A stretch of 64,000 nucleotides of DNA from Gnetum montanum. Taxonomy: Eukaryota > Streptophyta > Gnetopsida > Gnetales > Gnetaceae. The DNA lies in the NCBI GenBank assembly GCA_015680685.1, contig MNCI01001305.1, forward strand, positions 96,273 through 160,272, written 5' to 3'. Positions 34,961-46,214 of this stretch are shown piece after piece (positions within the stretch are counted from its first letter, which is position 1; the number at the start of each line of letters is the position of its first letter). Position numbers and translations under genes: made by a program. Under the pieces are notes generated by a model, which ran no database searches, had not been told where the DNA came from, and worked only from the letters and a program-made list of their open reading frames with translations.

Positions 34961-37900
34961 ATGGCTATGCATCATGATCTATCTTCGCCTCTAGCTTTGA
35001 TAGGTCCACATGGCGAGCTTACATGACAACTAAACCCAGAGTTAATAGATTGGGAATCATCCATTGATAGCATTATCGCATCCTTAGAAACATCCCTAGA
35101 CTGGCCCGAACATCTGATCCAAGCCTTAGATTTAGAGGCCGGAGATGTGATTGAGGACCCTCTCATTGAAACGCCTATGACTACATCCAGGGGGGACATA
35201 AAAACACTAAAACTTAGCTCCCTCCTAGATTTGCAAACACACAAAGATGTATCCAAGATCCTACAAGATAACATCCAAGTATTCACGTGGTCTTATAATG
35301 ACATGATGGGCTTAGATCTGAGGCTTATATAGCACAACATTGTCTTAGACCTGCATATGATAGCAATTAAACAAAAGGCTCACAAGGTTAAACTGGAGAT
35401 CACACTGGTCGTATGCAATGAAATCACTAAGCTGTATCAGGCTGGTTTCATCCAGCCAATTGATTACTTAGAATGGATGTCAAACATCGTTGTAGTTTCT
35501 AAGAAAATGGGAGGAATAAGAATCTGTATAGACTTCCAGGATCTGAACAAAGCAACGATCAAAGATGACTTCCCACTGCCAAATATTGATCAACTCATCG
35601 ATACTAAAGCTGGTCATGCTCTACCATATTTCATGGATGGTTTCTCCGGCTACATTCAAATTCGTATCACCCAGAGCATCAGTTAACAACTACTTTCGTG
35701 ACCCAATGGTGTACTTTCTGTTACATTATGATGTCCTCTAGACTCAAAAATGCCAGAGAAAGCTACGAAAGAGCCATGACATACATCTTTAGTGACTACA
35801 TCCTAAAAACACTAAATGAATATGTGGATGACATAGAAGTCAAATCTAAAGAGGCCATTGATCATCCCAACGATCTAGATGTAGTCCTCAAACACTACCA
35901 GATGCATGACTTACAACTCAATCCAAAAACGTATCTTCAGGGTAAGAACCGGATGCATGTCAGGTTTTGTAGTATCGAAGGCTGGAATACAAGTGGACCT
36001 TGACAAAGTTAAGGCCATCATTAATCTAGTACCCCCTACTAACCTTAAAGAATTGCGTGGGTTGTAAGATAGGGTACAGTTCATTAGAAGGTTTATAGCA
36101 AAGTTGACTAACAAGTTACACCCCATGCAACACTTACTAAAGAAAGGGGTTAACTTCGAAATGACAACACAATGCCAGCAAGCCTTTGATGACCTAAAGA
36201 AAGAGCTTTTACACCTCCCAACTGTTTACCCATCATAGAGGGATAAGCTTTTCTACATCTACCTTGCCACCTCAGACACATCTATCACAGCACTGTTATG
36301 TCAGAGATGAGATGATGGCTCTGAGATTCCATTTTACTACCTGAGTCATGCATTGATAGCATACAAGGAAAAGTACAATGAGGTGGAAAGAAATTGTCTC
36401 ACCCTAGTGTTTGCATTAAAAAATTGGAGGCATTATCTATTTCATAGAAAAGTTAATATTATTTGCAAAAATAATGTACACCAGGCTATCATGAACAATC
36501 TATATGAGAGAGGTAGGATAGCCCGGTGGAAAGCCATAACCGTGGAATTCGATTTGCATTATGTGACCCAATCATCGACAAAAGGTCAAGCTATACCTAC
36601 GCAACTTACAACCTCACCAGTTGACAATTGGGCAACCATAGAACCTGAATTCCCTAACGAGAATGTTAGCACCATCAACACTATCCCATTACATCTCGAA
36701 GCTACTTTACATTTCAACGTCATCTTGACTATGCGTGATGGTAGTACAGCTACCGTCATTACGTTCCCCTCTAGGGATATTCAACCATTTCCTTATTGAT
36801 TCGCATTCCTTTGTACAAACAACATGGTAGAGTACGAAGGACTCCTCAAGGGCCTCTTAGCAGCCTAAGAGCTAAATGTTAAACATCTGGCAATTCCAGG
36901 TGATTCACAACTCGTTGTAAATAAAATCACTAAGGTCTATGCCTATAAAGCTACTCATCTACAGTCCTATTGCGACCTAGCAAAAAATTTTCTTAAACAT
37001 TTTGCAACAATGGACGTTCAACATGTGCCACGCAATGAGAACACTGTAGCAGATGCCTTGGCCACCCTAGCATTAAATGTTCCACCACACCTATTCGCAA
37101 GTTTTCCCACTTCGATAACTAAGTGTACAAAGTCTATCACTCAAGCTATACACATCGCCTCTATAAGTGCTATGGATACCTAGGAGAGGTACGCCAGCAT
37201 TAAAGCATATCTACAACATGGTGAGCCCCCACGTGGATTGACATCTACTCAAAGGGATGCAATTTGCAAGCGTGCTCGGCAATATGTACTAATGGGAGAC
37301 AACGCCTTATGCAAATGCTCCTTTGATGGAATATTTCTAACATGCGTAAATAAGGAACAAGTGCAAAATATCATTAATGAAGTCCATGAAGGACTGCGCG
37401 GTGGACACATAGCCCCTAGGGCCATGGTAGCAAAAATTAGATGCCTAGGGTATTACTGGCCTCACATGGAACGTGATTGCCTAGCCAAAGTCAAGACTTG
37501 TGATACATGCAAATGATATGAAAATCTTATACACGTCTCACCTACCGAGTTGCACCCGATGCAAATCACATGGCCATTCGAATGATGGGGACTAGACATT
37601 CTAGGACCTATCACACCTAAGTCTTTCGCAAGGCATAGCTTCATCATCACTACCACTAAGTACTTTACAAAGTGGGTAGAGGCTATTCCCCTTAGGAAGA
37701 CTACATCTCAACAAGTTTTCCACTTTATATTGGATAACATAGTGACAAGGTTTGGGCTTCCCTGACTATTTTGATAGACAACAGGCCACAATTTAGTAGC
37801 ATGGAAACCAAAGCCTTTTGTAACAACCTTGGCATTATGCAATCATTCTCCTCACCATACTACCAATAGGCAAATGGACAAGAAGAAGCTATGAACAAAG

Positions 37901-38427
37901 CCATCATCAACTTGCTCAAGAAAATGCTTAGCAACAGCAAGTGGCAATGGCACGAGTAAATCCTCTATGTGCTATGGGCTTATAGAACGACATGCAAGAC
38001 AACAACAAGTAAAACTCCTTATAGTCTTGTTTATGGATATGAAGTGGTGTTACCTCTTGAGCTACAGGTACCATCACTTTGAATGATCCTGTCAAATATC
38101 GTGAGCAAAGCCTAGAACAACGAGTTGAGAATCATCAACCTTGACTTCATAGAGGAGGAGCATGTGCAAACACTTGGTCGCATAGAGTGCTATCAAGATA
38201 GGCAATGGCAGAAGAATCATGCAAACCCACATCAATGGGAAATAAAAAAGGGGAACCTCATTCTCAAGGCTATCCATGAGCATGTGAAAAAATTCTCAAC
38301 AAATTGGGAAGGTCCATTCATGGTGACAAAAGCCTATGGGAATGGAGCCTTTAAGTTGGCAGACATGGATGACAACATGTTCACAAATCCTATGAATCAT
38401 TCGTATCTCAATCCATACTACATCTGA
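34961..38427 (+). pseudogene. pol: Tat pol of element C: RT, RNase H, second RNase H, integrase
   Basis: Starts at an ATG (34961) and ends with a stop at 38425-38427. Leader with VFTWSYNDMMGLD. RT (about 35360-36000): GGIRICIDFQDLNKATIKDD, FPLPNIDQLID, FMDGFSGY and intact YVDD (about 35820). First RNase H with YNEVERNCLTLVFALKNWRH (36370-36430). Second, archaeal-type RNase H: LCTNNMVEYEGLLKGL (36810-36860), then VADALATLAL. Integrase zinc finger HEGLRGGH...CDTCK (37385-37515); core with WGLDILGPI and TKWVEAIPLRK. A frameshift and stops occur near 37765, before the second catalytic Asp. The C-terminal part reads NHSYLNPYYI. Only a modest number of stops, so this is among the younger copies. 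Confidence 0.88.
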
Positions 38428-38444
38428 TGCATGAGCAAGGTAAG

Positions 38445-38865
38445 AAAAATGTCTTCTATGATGTAAAACTGGCAAAGCACATCTACTACAATGTAAAACT
38501 AGCAAAGCTCATCTGCTATGACGTAAAACTAGCGAGGATAGTCCACTATGAATATAAACTAGCACAGTGATAATCTACTATGACTATAAACTGGTACATA
38601 TCGTCCGCGATGACATTAAACTAGTAAAGCACGTCTACTATGACGTTAAACTAGAACATACGGTCCACTACGACCTTGAATTAGCCCATCCACCATCCTC
38701 TACAACAATAAACTAGCATAGTAGTCTACTAGGACCTTAAACTAGCATAGCGGTCTGCTAGGACCTTAAACTAGCATAGCGACCATCCGCTACAACGATA
38801 AACTAGCACAGCAGTCTGCTAGGATCTTAAACTAGCACAACGGTCTACTAGGACCTTAAACTGGG
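38445..38865 (+). repeat. 30-bp tandem repeats behind integrase of C
   Basis: Fourteen units; the AAACT mark steps by 29-32 bases from 38466 to 38862. Unit core: CTRGGACCTTAAACTAGCA. Starts within 20 bases of the integrase stop. Confidence 0.92.
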
Positions 38866-40190
38866 TTCATGGCACAATGCCCTTAGCATGCATCCATGAC
38901 CATTCAAGTAAGCGAGTGTGCACAGTGCCAACATGGGGTGGGACATTGCAGTTCTAGAATGCAGTTCACGATGCCAAGAAAACACTCTCTAGAATATATG
39001 TAACGCCACTACCCCTGGCATCTTACTAATCCTCTAGAGATGTCATCTAACATCTTGCTAACCTTCTAGAGCTACCACCAAGATAGCTCGTCGCCCTGGC
39101 AATAGCTTTCGTGGTCATCATTCACTGCTGGAGTCCTAGCACTATTGTGGCCCATCCACAAAAGTGCTACCCTCTAGCCCCCACCATCGCCTGGTCCCAA
39201 AAGATGTTCAGCTATTGGGCATCTCATCTTATATAATGTTTTCCTTCGGTGGGGACTCCTGAGCACTCCTCCACGTTGATGCTGCTAGAACCATTGCTGG
39301 CCTTTCTGGTTTGGATGTTAAATGCCTCAACAAAAATGTTCATTACTCTAGAAGCATCCAAAGTAAGCATTACCTTTGCCTTCGTTTCACTTGATGGTTG
39401 TTTCTTCTTGTTTTCTCTCTATTGTGTTTGTAGGGTACATGCTAGAGGGGTGTCAGTTAGAGGTGCATTTTGCCAAGATGGCAGCACACTACATCATTAC
39501 AAGGTGGTCGTCCTGACTAACGTTGCTACTTGGGAGTGCACATCCTATCCTCCCCCTTAACCTCCTTTTCCTCATTTCTTACACCCGCAATTCTCCTTCT
39601 CACACCTCTTTTATGAATTTTCTTGATGCCTATAAAGCCCTTCCATATGCTCAACCACAAAGTCCATGACATGTGTAACACAACTCGCTACATGGGAAGC
39701 ATCTGAAGGTAGGTCAAAGCCCCACATGGATGTAACACAACTCATCCTGGGAAGGAAACACCTGTCCTACAACAACAAGGTTGTTTGCAAACAAAAATGG
39801 CAAAACAACAAAAGAAAAGTGTAAAAGAGAAAAAGCTCAAAAAAACATGCCTAAAACAAATGGCATATCATCTATTTCGCAATGATTGTCTCTAAGCATT
39901 TTGATGAGAGGTCAAAAGCCTATAAAAGAAAGATGTCCATGAATATTGACTTCCTCACAAGTACTCTGATGAGGGACCAGATTGCTACATCTTGCCCTTC
40001 CTGAAACTATCCTTGTAGATCCACCCTTTCTCCTTTCCTTATGTGACTATCCTAGCATACTCAAGCATAGCTAAATGGCATCTGGACAATTACTGGAGAG
40101 TGATGTTAGCATCTTGCTTTTCATGATGTTTTGTATTCTTTGTTGGCATCTCTAGGGCCCGTCCTCCAGATGTCGACAAAGAGGATCCAT
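38866..40190 (+). other. 3' untranslated region of C
   Basis: No convincing gene. The open frame at 39249-39560 has no recognisable motif. The last 60 bases match 1990-2060 of A on the other strand and end gacaaagaggatccat directly before the LTR, the likely (decayed) polypurine tract. Confidence 0.5.
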
Positions 40191-40286
40191 TGAAACACCA
40201 TAAAATTTTGAGACCCTCTTGCTTCACCAGGGTCTTGGAATTCAAGCAAGGATTTCCACAAGTGTAGTGTCATGACAGTTCAGTAG

Positions 40287-42012
40287 TGCATTGACCTAAA
40301 TCATCGATGTAAGGCTATAAGGGAAAACAAACACTGAAAGATTGTCAGATAGGCATAACTGACCCTGCCTTCGCGTGAGGGCACGTTGGAAAAGGAAATG
40401 AAGGTAGAGTGCCTTGGATGGTCTGCATGCAAATCAACTAAGGACTTCCTCGAGCGTAAACTATGGCTTGAGTTGGGGTTATCATAATTGATGATGCACA
40501 AAATGTAAACAATAGTGTATGAAATGTAAATAGAGTGTATACAGAACTGAATTGTAAACAAGGCATAAACTGAATTTAAAATAGAGCAAAAAATATAATG
40601 GATGGAAAAATGAACTGTATTATATTTCTTAGAAAGGATGTGCACCAGTCAAAGCATAGCTGCACATGTCGATGGTAGGTCAAGTGCCAAGCCCTAGGGT
40701 GATGTGTTCCAGAAGTGCTAGGATGCTAGGAGTCAAGTGTATCTGAGTTCCCAAGGATTGTTGGTCTGAGTTTTCTAAGCCGTCAACATTCAAAATTTCC
40801 CATCCTATTTATGTGAATTGATAGGGTATTTATAGGGTTTGGCTGGGCTCGGGTGCAGAATTCATGGATGGAATCAATGGCTAAGAATTAAGAGGAAAAT
40901 GGATCAAGTAACACGTGTCTGATGAACAGCTGTGTGTGAGTTGGATGTGCGTGGGCAAGCTACATTTTTGACCAGGTGCATTGTATCTTACAGCATGTGT
41001 TGGCTTACTCAAGCTAGCTTACGCTCATGGAAGCACATACAATTTAGAGAGTAAGAGCTTCACAAGCTCACAAATGATGAAAATTTACATTGAGAATGAT
41101 AATGTACAACAAGAGAAATTGACTCCAGCTCTCTTGAAACTTCTCAATCTCTGAATTGACTATTGTAGGATGTCGATCTAAGTGATTTTTTGGTTGTTCG
41201 AGGCATCTTTGTTTCACCAGATCTTTCAGCATGAGTTGATTTTATCTTTGTGTGTCCTTAGCCTGCTCACGCTACACTCATGCTATACTCACGCTACACT
41301 CACACTATACTCATGTTGCACTCACGCTACTAGTGTGACCTCAGCATGACCTCAACGTGAGTGAGCTAAAATGGCATATTTTTCACCAAATTTTGATTTT
41401 TGAAGCCTGTTTCTTAAGTGCAACTATTTTCTGACTGTGTGGTTGACCTTAGGAATGATCTATAAGTCAAAAATTGAGCCTGATATGACTTTTTTTAAAC
41501 CACTTATGGTAGCTCACACTAGACTCACGCTGCCAACGTGAGTGCAGTGTGACCACGGCGTGAGCTACAAAAATTGTAATTTCTTGACTTGAAATCTGGA
41601 ATTCTAGAGGCTGAAGTCTGAAGTTGTCAACAATGAACCCTGAGGATGACTTGCACCTTGGAAATAAGATCATTTTAACTCAGTTTTGGGCTTTGAAATT
41701 TTCTCACACTGTACTCATGCTACCAGCATGAGTGACAGCATAAGTTTGAAAATGTGAACAATTTTTCTTGAAATTTGAATCTGCGAATGCTGAAACTTGG
41801 AGTGGACTTTAGTGGCCCTTGAGGATGGCTTACACCCTCAAATTTGAACCATTTTTAACTTGATCTTGAAGCTGTTGGAGTTGCTCACACTGAGGGCAAG
41901 CTAGTTTGATACTGTGAGTTCCATGTCTTAGTCAAATTTTATCTCCCGAAAGCCAAAAGGGCTTTGGTTTGTTCTTATTTCAAAGTGTTAGGCTAAAATT
42001 AGTGGTGTTTCA
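40287..42012 (-). mobile_element. Solo LTR of the A-type inside the 3' LTR of C
   Basis: A 1726-base insertion. On the minus strand it starts TGAAACACCACTAATTTTAG (42012), like the LTR of A at 1988, and ends TCAATGCA (40287). Flanks are AGTAG (40282-40286) and GGTAG (42013-42017); the empty site can be read in the 5' LTR (cagtaggaaaatg near 23792). A minus-strand TATA box (CCCTATAAATACCC) is at about 40835. It has short CTCACGCTACA repeats at 41270-41345 and CACGCT/AGCGTG inverted motifs near 41515-41570. Confidence 0.8.
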
Positions 42013-42332
42013 GGTAGGAAAATGTAGGCACTGAGGTTAGACTATTCAATTCAAAAAAATTTCTACCTCCATAGCTGACAGGCCTGATGGACTCTCTAGC
42101 CTGCCCACCTGGACAATTCACTTGGCTGACAGTCTACTCAGAAATTGTGCTAGGAGTTGTCAACGGTGTTCAAGATGGACAAAATAGTTTGGTAAGTTTT
42201 CTAGTGGAGAATTCTACTATGCTACACTATGTTGTGCAGCGTAGCAAGCCTTTGAAAAATCAATCAAGTGTTCGAATATAAGTTTTGGCAAGATGTCCAC
42301 GTAGGGCAAAGTCAGAATCTGGCCAACACAGG

Positions 42333-42356
42333 GTGCTACGCTATATAGCGTAGCAC
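42333..42356. repeat. Perfect 24-bp palindrome in 3' LTR of C
   Basis: Two halves, GTGCTACGCTAT and its exact reverse complement, without a spacer. Related inverted motifs fill 42215-42690. Confidence 0.95.
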
Positions 42357-43478
42357 AATGTAGCAAGGGTAAAATAGGAAAATTATTCTTGTGAAACCCT
42401 ACAGTTTTGATAGAAATGCAAGTTACATTGGTTGCTACGTTATGCTACGCTACATAGCATAGAAAAGATGCAAATCAATAAAATGCCCCAAACATTAACC
42501 CGATGTGCGCCAAGGCTTTCGGTAAATGCTGTTGACTCCAATGCAAGTTTTCTATTCAAAATGGTGGCTACTCTATGCTACACTACATAGCATAGCATAG
42601 TGTAGCAAGTAGCTACGCTATGCCAATGTGCTACGCTTCATAGCATAGCACAGTGTAGCAAGAAGCTACGCTACTTCAATGTGCTTCATCTCTTGCTTGC
42701 ATTGTTGGCATATCGGATTCCAGCATGGGCAGTTTCAATAACATGGTTGCAACGTAGCAAGTTCACAACCAGTTTTGCACATATATGTAGTATAGACACA
42801 CTAACATCTCATGGGTCTAGGAAACATGGAACCCAGGCCTCATTTCTTGCCTACTCCTCGCCCTATACATACCCCAAAAAACAACACTCAAAGGGTTGGC
42901 AATTTGAGTTCACAATTTGGGTTGGCTTTTTGCATTAGCATTTTTGCACGTTGGCTTTTTTTTGATGTTGTCTTTTGACTCAAGGAATTGACATTTTTGT
43001 ATTAGCAAGAGTAGTTGGCTTGTAGGCATTCTATAGTGTTAGCTTTCAAGTTCTCACTCAAAAGCATAGTTGGTACATTTTGAGCGTTTTGGTCATTCTT
43101 GAACTCTTTGTGTGCTTTTGACGTTGTATAACTTGTTATACATTTTCAAACAAGGCAAAGAATCAAACCTGTGACTTTGTGGCAGTGCATTTTCTTACCC
43201 CAATTTATTCTGTTATCTCTTCTTTGTTATCACTATTTGGCATTATTCTCTTCATTCTTGCATTTATTGATTATCGATTTTACCTCGTGTATTTCACATT
43301 TAAAATAACATTCACGTAAGGTTAAGTTACACTGATTAAGTCCCTATCTAATCATCCAAACCATTCAGGGTGCCCTGCTTCCATTTTATCTAGCATGGCC
43401 TTCGCATGGATCTGGGGTTAAACTGTTTGCCCGGCAACCTCTTGGTGTTTCCAGCCACTGACACTTTCGGTGGCTACA

Positions 43479-43483
43479 TATGG
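43479..43483. other. Target site duplication of element C (right)
   Basis: TATGG, identical to 23698-23702. Confidence 0.9.
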
Positions 43484-44127
43484 TTTAAGTGTAATTGAGG
43501 TATATGAATTTTTATCATTTTATATTTTATAGATGTATTTTCCTGCAATAAGAATAAGGATAGAGTAGATTGAAAACTAATGTCTATTGTCTATCTAACT
43601 TAACACAAGTAACTGCCCCACTTTCTTGATATTAGCACTATTGGGCTACCAAACATTAAGTGTTTTTGAGTTACCAAGTACTATATGAATGCTCGAAGTG
43701 GTTGTGCTCATGTTCATTAATTGCTGAAAATAAATTGCTTAATCAAATGCACTAAAGTAAAGAACAACAAAGTAAAATGCAATAAGGAAAATGTTAAGCT
43801 ATTCTCAGTGCTACAAGGATTTTCAAAAGAGTTTATTTTATTCCCATCACATTGTTGTGCTTAGGTACATTAGTGCTTGAACAAAGACTCATACACACTT
43901 AAGACCCCTTCTATAGACACTCAAAAAATATTCTAACTCTAGGAAGAAGAAACAGCAAGAGCTTTGCTACCTTGCTTGAAAACTAGAAACTAAATAATGA
44001 AAAAACTTCCCAAAACTAGAGCCTAGGCATGGTATTTATAGAATCAGTGTATATACCTTAATGTCAAACATATGATGTCAGATCCAAGCCCCAACATCAC
44101 ATACCAATGTCAAATGGTGATTCATCA
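43484..44127 (-). repeat. 5' LTR of H, outer part
   Basis: Continuation of the sequence interrupted at 23697. A minus-strand TATA box (TATAAATACC) is at 44033-44040. The outer end is tentatively put at 44127, where the minus strand reads TGATGAATC, complementing the LTR end CTCATCA. This leaves only a short U3, so the true end may lie further right, up to about 44380. No coding features. Confidence 0.4.
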
Positions 44128-44389
44128 ATAACAAAAAATGTAATTAGAACATACCTAAAACAATGTGATGTACCTAGCCGATCTTAAGGGATATCTTCTT
44201 TTTCATTGGCTACTCAAAAATAATAATAGTCTTTTCAACTCGTGTCCACTTCAACTTTGCTTTGGTTGCACCATCAAACTTAACACACCACTTCTTAGCT
44301 CTCTTAGCATTTACATAGGTAATATGGGGCTGAATCCCCATGCTATCAAGGGAAGAACAATGTAGACCACTAAATTTCTTAGTGGTAAT

Positions 44390-46214
44390 AACCTCAACTA
44401 GTGGATTTTGAACCTACATGACTAGAAAAATATGTTTTAACTAAGGTTTGGAAAATTAGGAGATCATGACTCACCCATTTTCTATCCTTCTTAAGAACCA
44501 AGAATTCTGCAAACCTCCTTAGATATGCTAGAAAAATACAAAATGCACATTGCATATCCTCTCAAGGTTGCTTTAGAATTTCTGGATTTCATCTCGTAGC
44601 ATAGAGACCAAGTGAGTAGCCTAATTAAACTAAGAATCCTCGATGAGAATCCTCTTCATGATCCAAGCCTATCAAATGCCAAGTAGATTCTTCTATGACA
44701 ACAACATAGGAAATTCTCTAGAGTGAAACAATGGATACATCTTGTTAACCTCTACAACTTGGCACTAATCTAGAGGCAACCCACCACTACCATGACAAGT
44801 GTTAAGCCATTTTCAACCTCCTCTCTATGGCGTACCTCTTTCCCTACTTTTTTCTCAACATTTATGCCATCACAAGATATGAAAAAAAGGTCATTGAATG
44901 TGGATTCATTGATGGCCAAGGTGATGGACTTACCGTGAATATGAGAGATGAATTTCTTAACTCATTTTTCGAAGTTATCAACATTCACCATCTCTACAAT
45001 AGGCATGGATGGGCTACGAATCATAAACAAATTAAACAAACTTGAATCAACAATACTTTCCTACATCTCTCTACGTGCTTTGCTAGCCATCCATTCCTAC
45101 AGTAAATCTACTTTGCCCCACTTAAGAATGTGTGTCTCCTTCACATGTCCTAAGGTGATTACGATAATAGTAGACTTGGGCATAGGATCTATGACACAAC
45201 ATGAACCCATTAGTCTTTATCATGAGCACATCATACAAAACCAAAAACATACATAATAAACATAGTAAAAAATTGAAATTAAACTCATAACTACATAGAT
45301 TAAACTAATTAAACAATTAAGACCTAAGTAACCAAAAAACAACACAACTAGAGAACATTGAAACTAATAACCAAAAAATAAAAAATAAGAACTATTAAAT
45401 TTTCTTAACTAGTCAAAGCAACATAGGGGCCCTAGAAGCCACAAGTGCATATATGCCCATGTTTGAAAGGCCCCATCAAACATGAGTAGTCCTATTGACC
45501 AAACACTTGCAATAGACATTAGAGTAATGTGAAATATATTTACTAAAGTCATTCTTCAACTACTCCAACACCACAAGTCTCACAAATGATCCTTGTGTAA
45601 AAACCTCTAATGTTGTATGTGCAAAGGGTAGTACTTAGTCACTCTTCATTAATCCTCCATCATGCACTCTATACCTACAACATACAAATGCAATTAAAAT
45701 TATTATTAGAATCAAACAACCTAATGAAAATAACATGTGAACAAAAAATAAGGATGACACTTACAATTGCAAGTGGTAGAAGATGCTAGGAGGATTTTGA
45801 AACAAATTGTGAACTTGATGGCCTATCATCAATGTGTTATTAGCATTTTACTGAATAAATTCAAGCATATTCCAAATTTGTAAGAACTTGTGTGCTCCTA
45901 GTATGTACGTGCCATCATGACAATCACCTTCTACATGACTGGCAAGGTCATCTACCATTAACTTAGCAATACAGCTAACAAAACTAGGCAATAATGTGTC
46001 CACAATGATAGCTGCAGTATCAGTGGCCAAGTGTGACCATATGATCACACTAAAGTTTTTTAACAGGAATGCTAAGAACTCTTTGGTCCTAAGCCTGAAC
46101 CAAAGAGAACCATGATCAAGGACCATGTTGGATAGCACATTGTTTGGTTCTAGCATGTTTATGCAACATAGAAGCCCAATCAATTCAACAACCACTAGGA
46201 TGGATTTCGAAGGC
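44390..46214 (-). pseudogene. Antisense gene of Tat element D (copy 3), 3' part missing
   Basis: HAD-like exon 46214-45765 encodes SILVVVELIGLLCC, EFLAFLLKNFSVIIWSHL and DTAAIIVDTLLP. It ends at donor gtaagt at exactly the same codon position as copies 1 and 2. The next exon starts at 45674 (acceptor gtag) and has QGSFVRLVVLE and a Tyr-rich end like the others. The fourth exon (about 45190-44390) can be followed through SMPIVEMVNVDNF, KMYPLFHSREFPMLLS and AWIMKR to a decayed FAEFLVLKKDRKWVSHD. Later exons are absent, replaced by the LTR of H. Many stops. It supports the gene model because exon borders and protein text agree in a much older copy. Confidence 0.7.

Larger units (their letters stand above)
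23703..43478 (+). mobile_element. Tat-lineage retrotransposon C, full length, with two nested solo LTRs
   Basis: Bounded by LTRs and an exact 5-bp target duplication (TATGG). Order on the plus strand: 5' LTR, primer site, shortened gag, C-terminal protease part, repeats, antisense gene (34097-26852), repeats, pol (34961-38427), repeats, 3' UTR, 3' LTR. Total 19776 bases. Without the two later solo LTRs it would be about 15.5 kb, long for a plant element but usual for Tat. It lacks most of gag and the protease active site, so it was either non-autonomous or lost them later. Confidence 0.88.
40191..43478 (+). repeat. 3' LTR of C, split by a solo LTR
   Basis: Starts TGAAACACCATAAAATTTTG and ends GGTGGCTACA at 43478, directly followed by TATGG. 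Without the insertion (40287-42012) and its duplication it is about 1557 bases, close to the 1480 of the 5' LTR. Confidence 0.87.

Noticed and set aside
38445-38865. Regular 30-bp repeats considered as a CRISPR array
   Set aside because: Units are contiguous with no unique spacers, they diverge gradually, and the setting is a plant retrotransposon.
39249-39560. 103-codon frame in the 3' UTR of C
   Set aside because: No counterpart in A or D, no motif, and in an untranslated region of the element.
44033-44127. Exact outer LTR end of H
   Set aside because: TGATGA at 44127 fits the inverted end, but it leaves under 90 bases before the TATA box, and no target duplication can be checked because the other end is lost; kept only as tentative.
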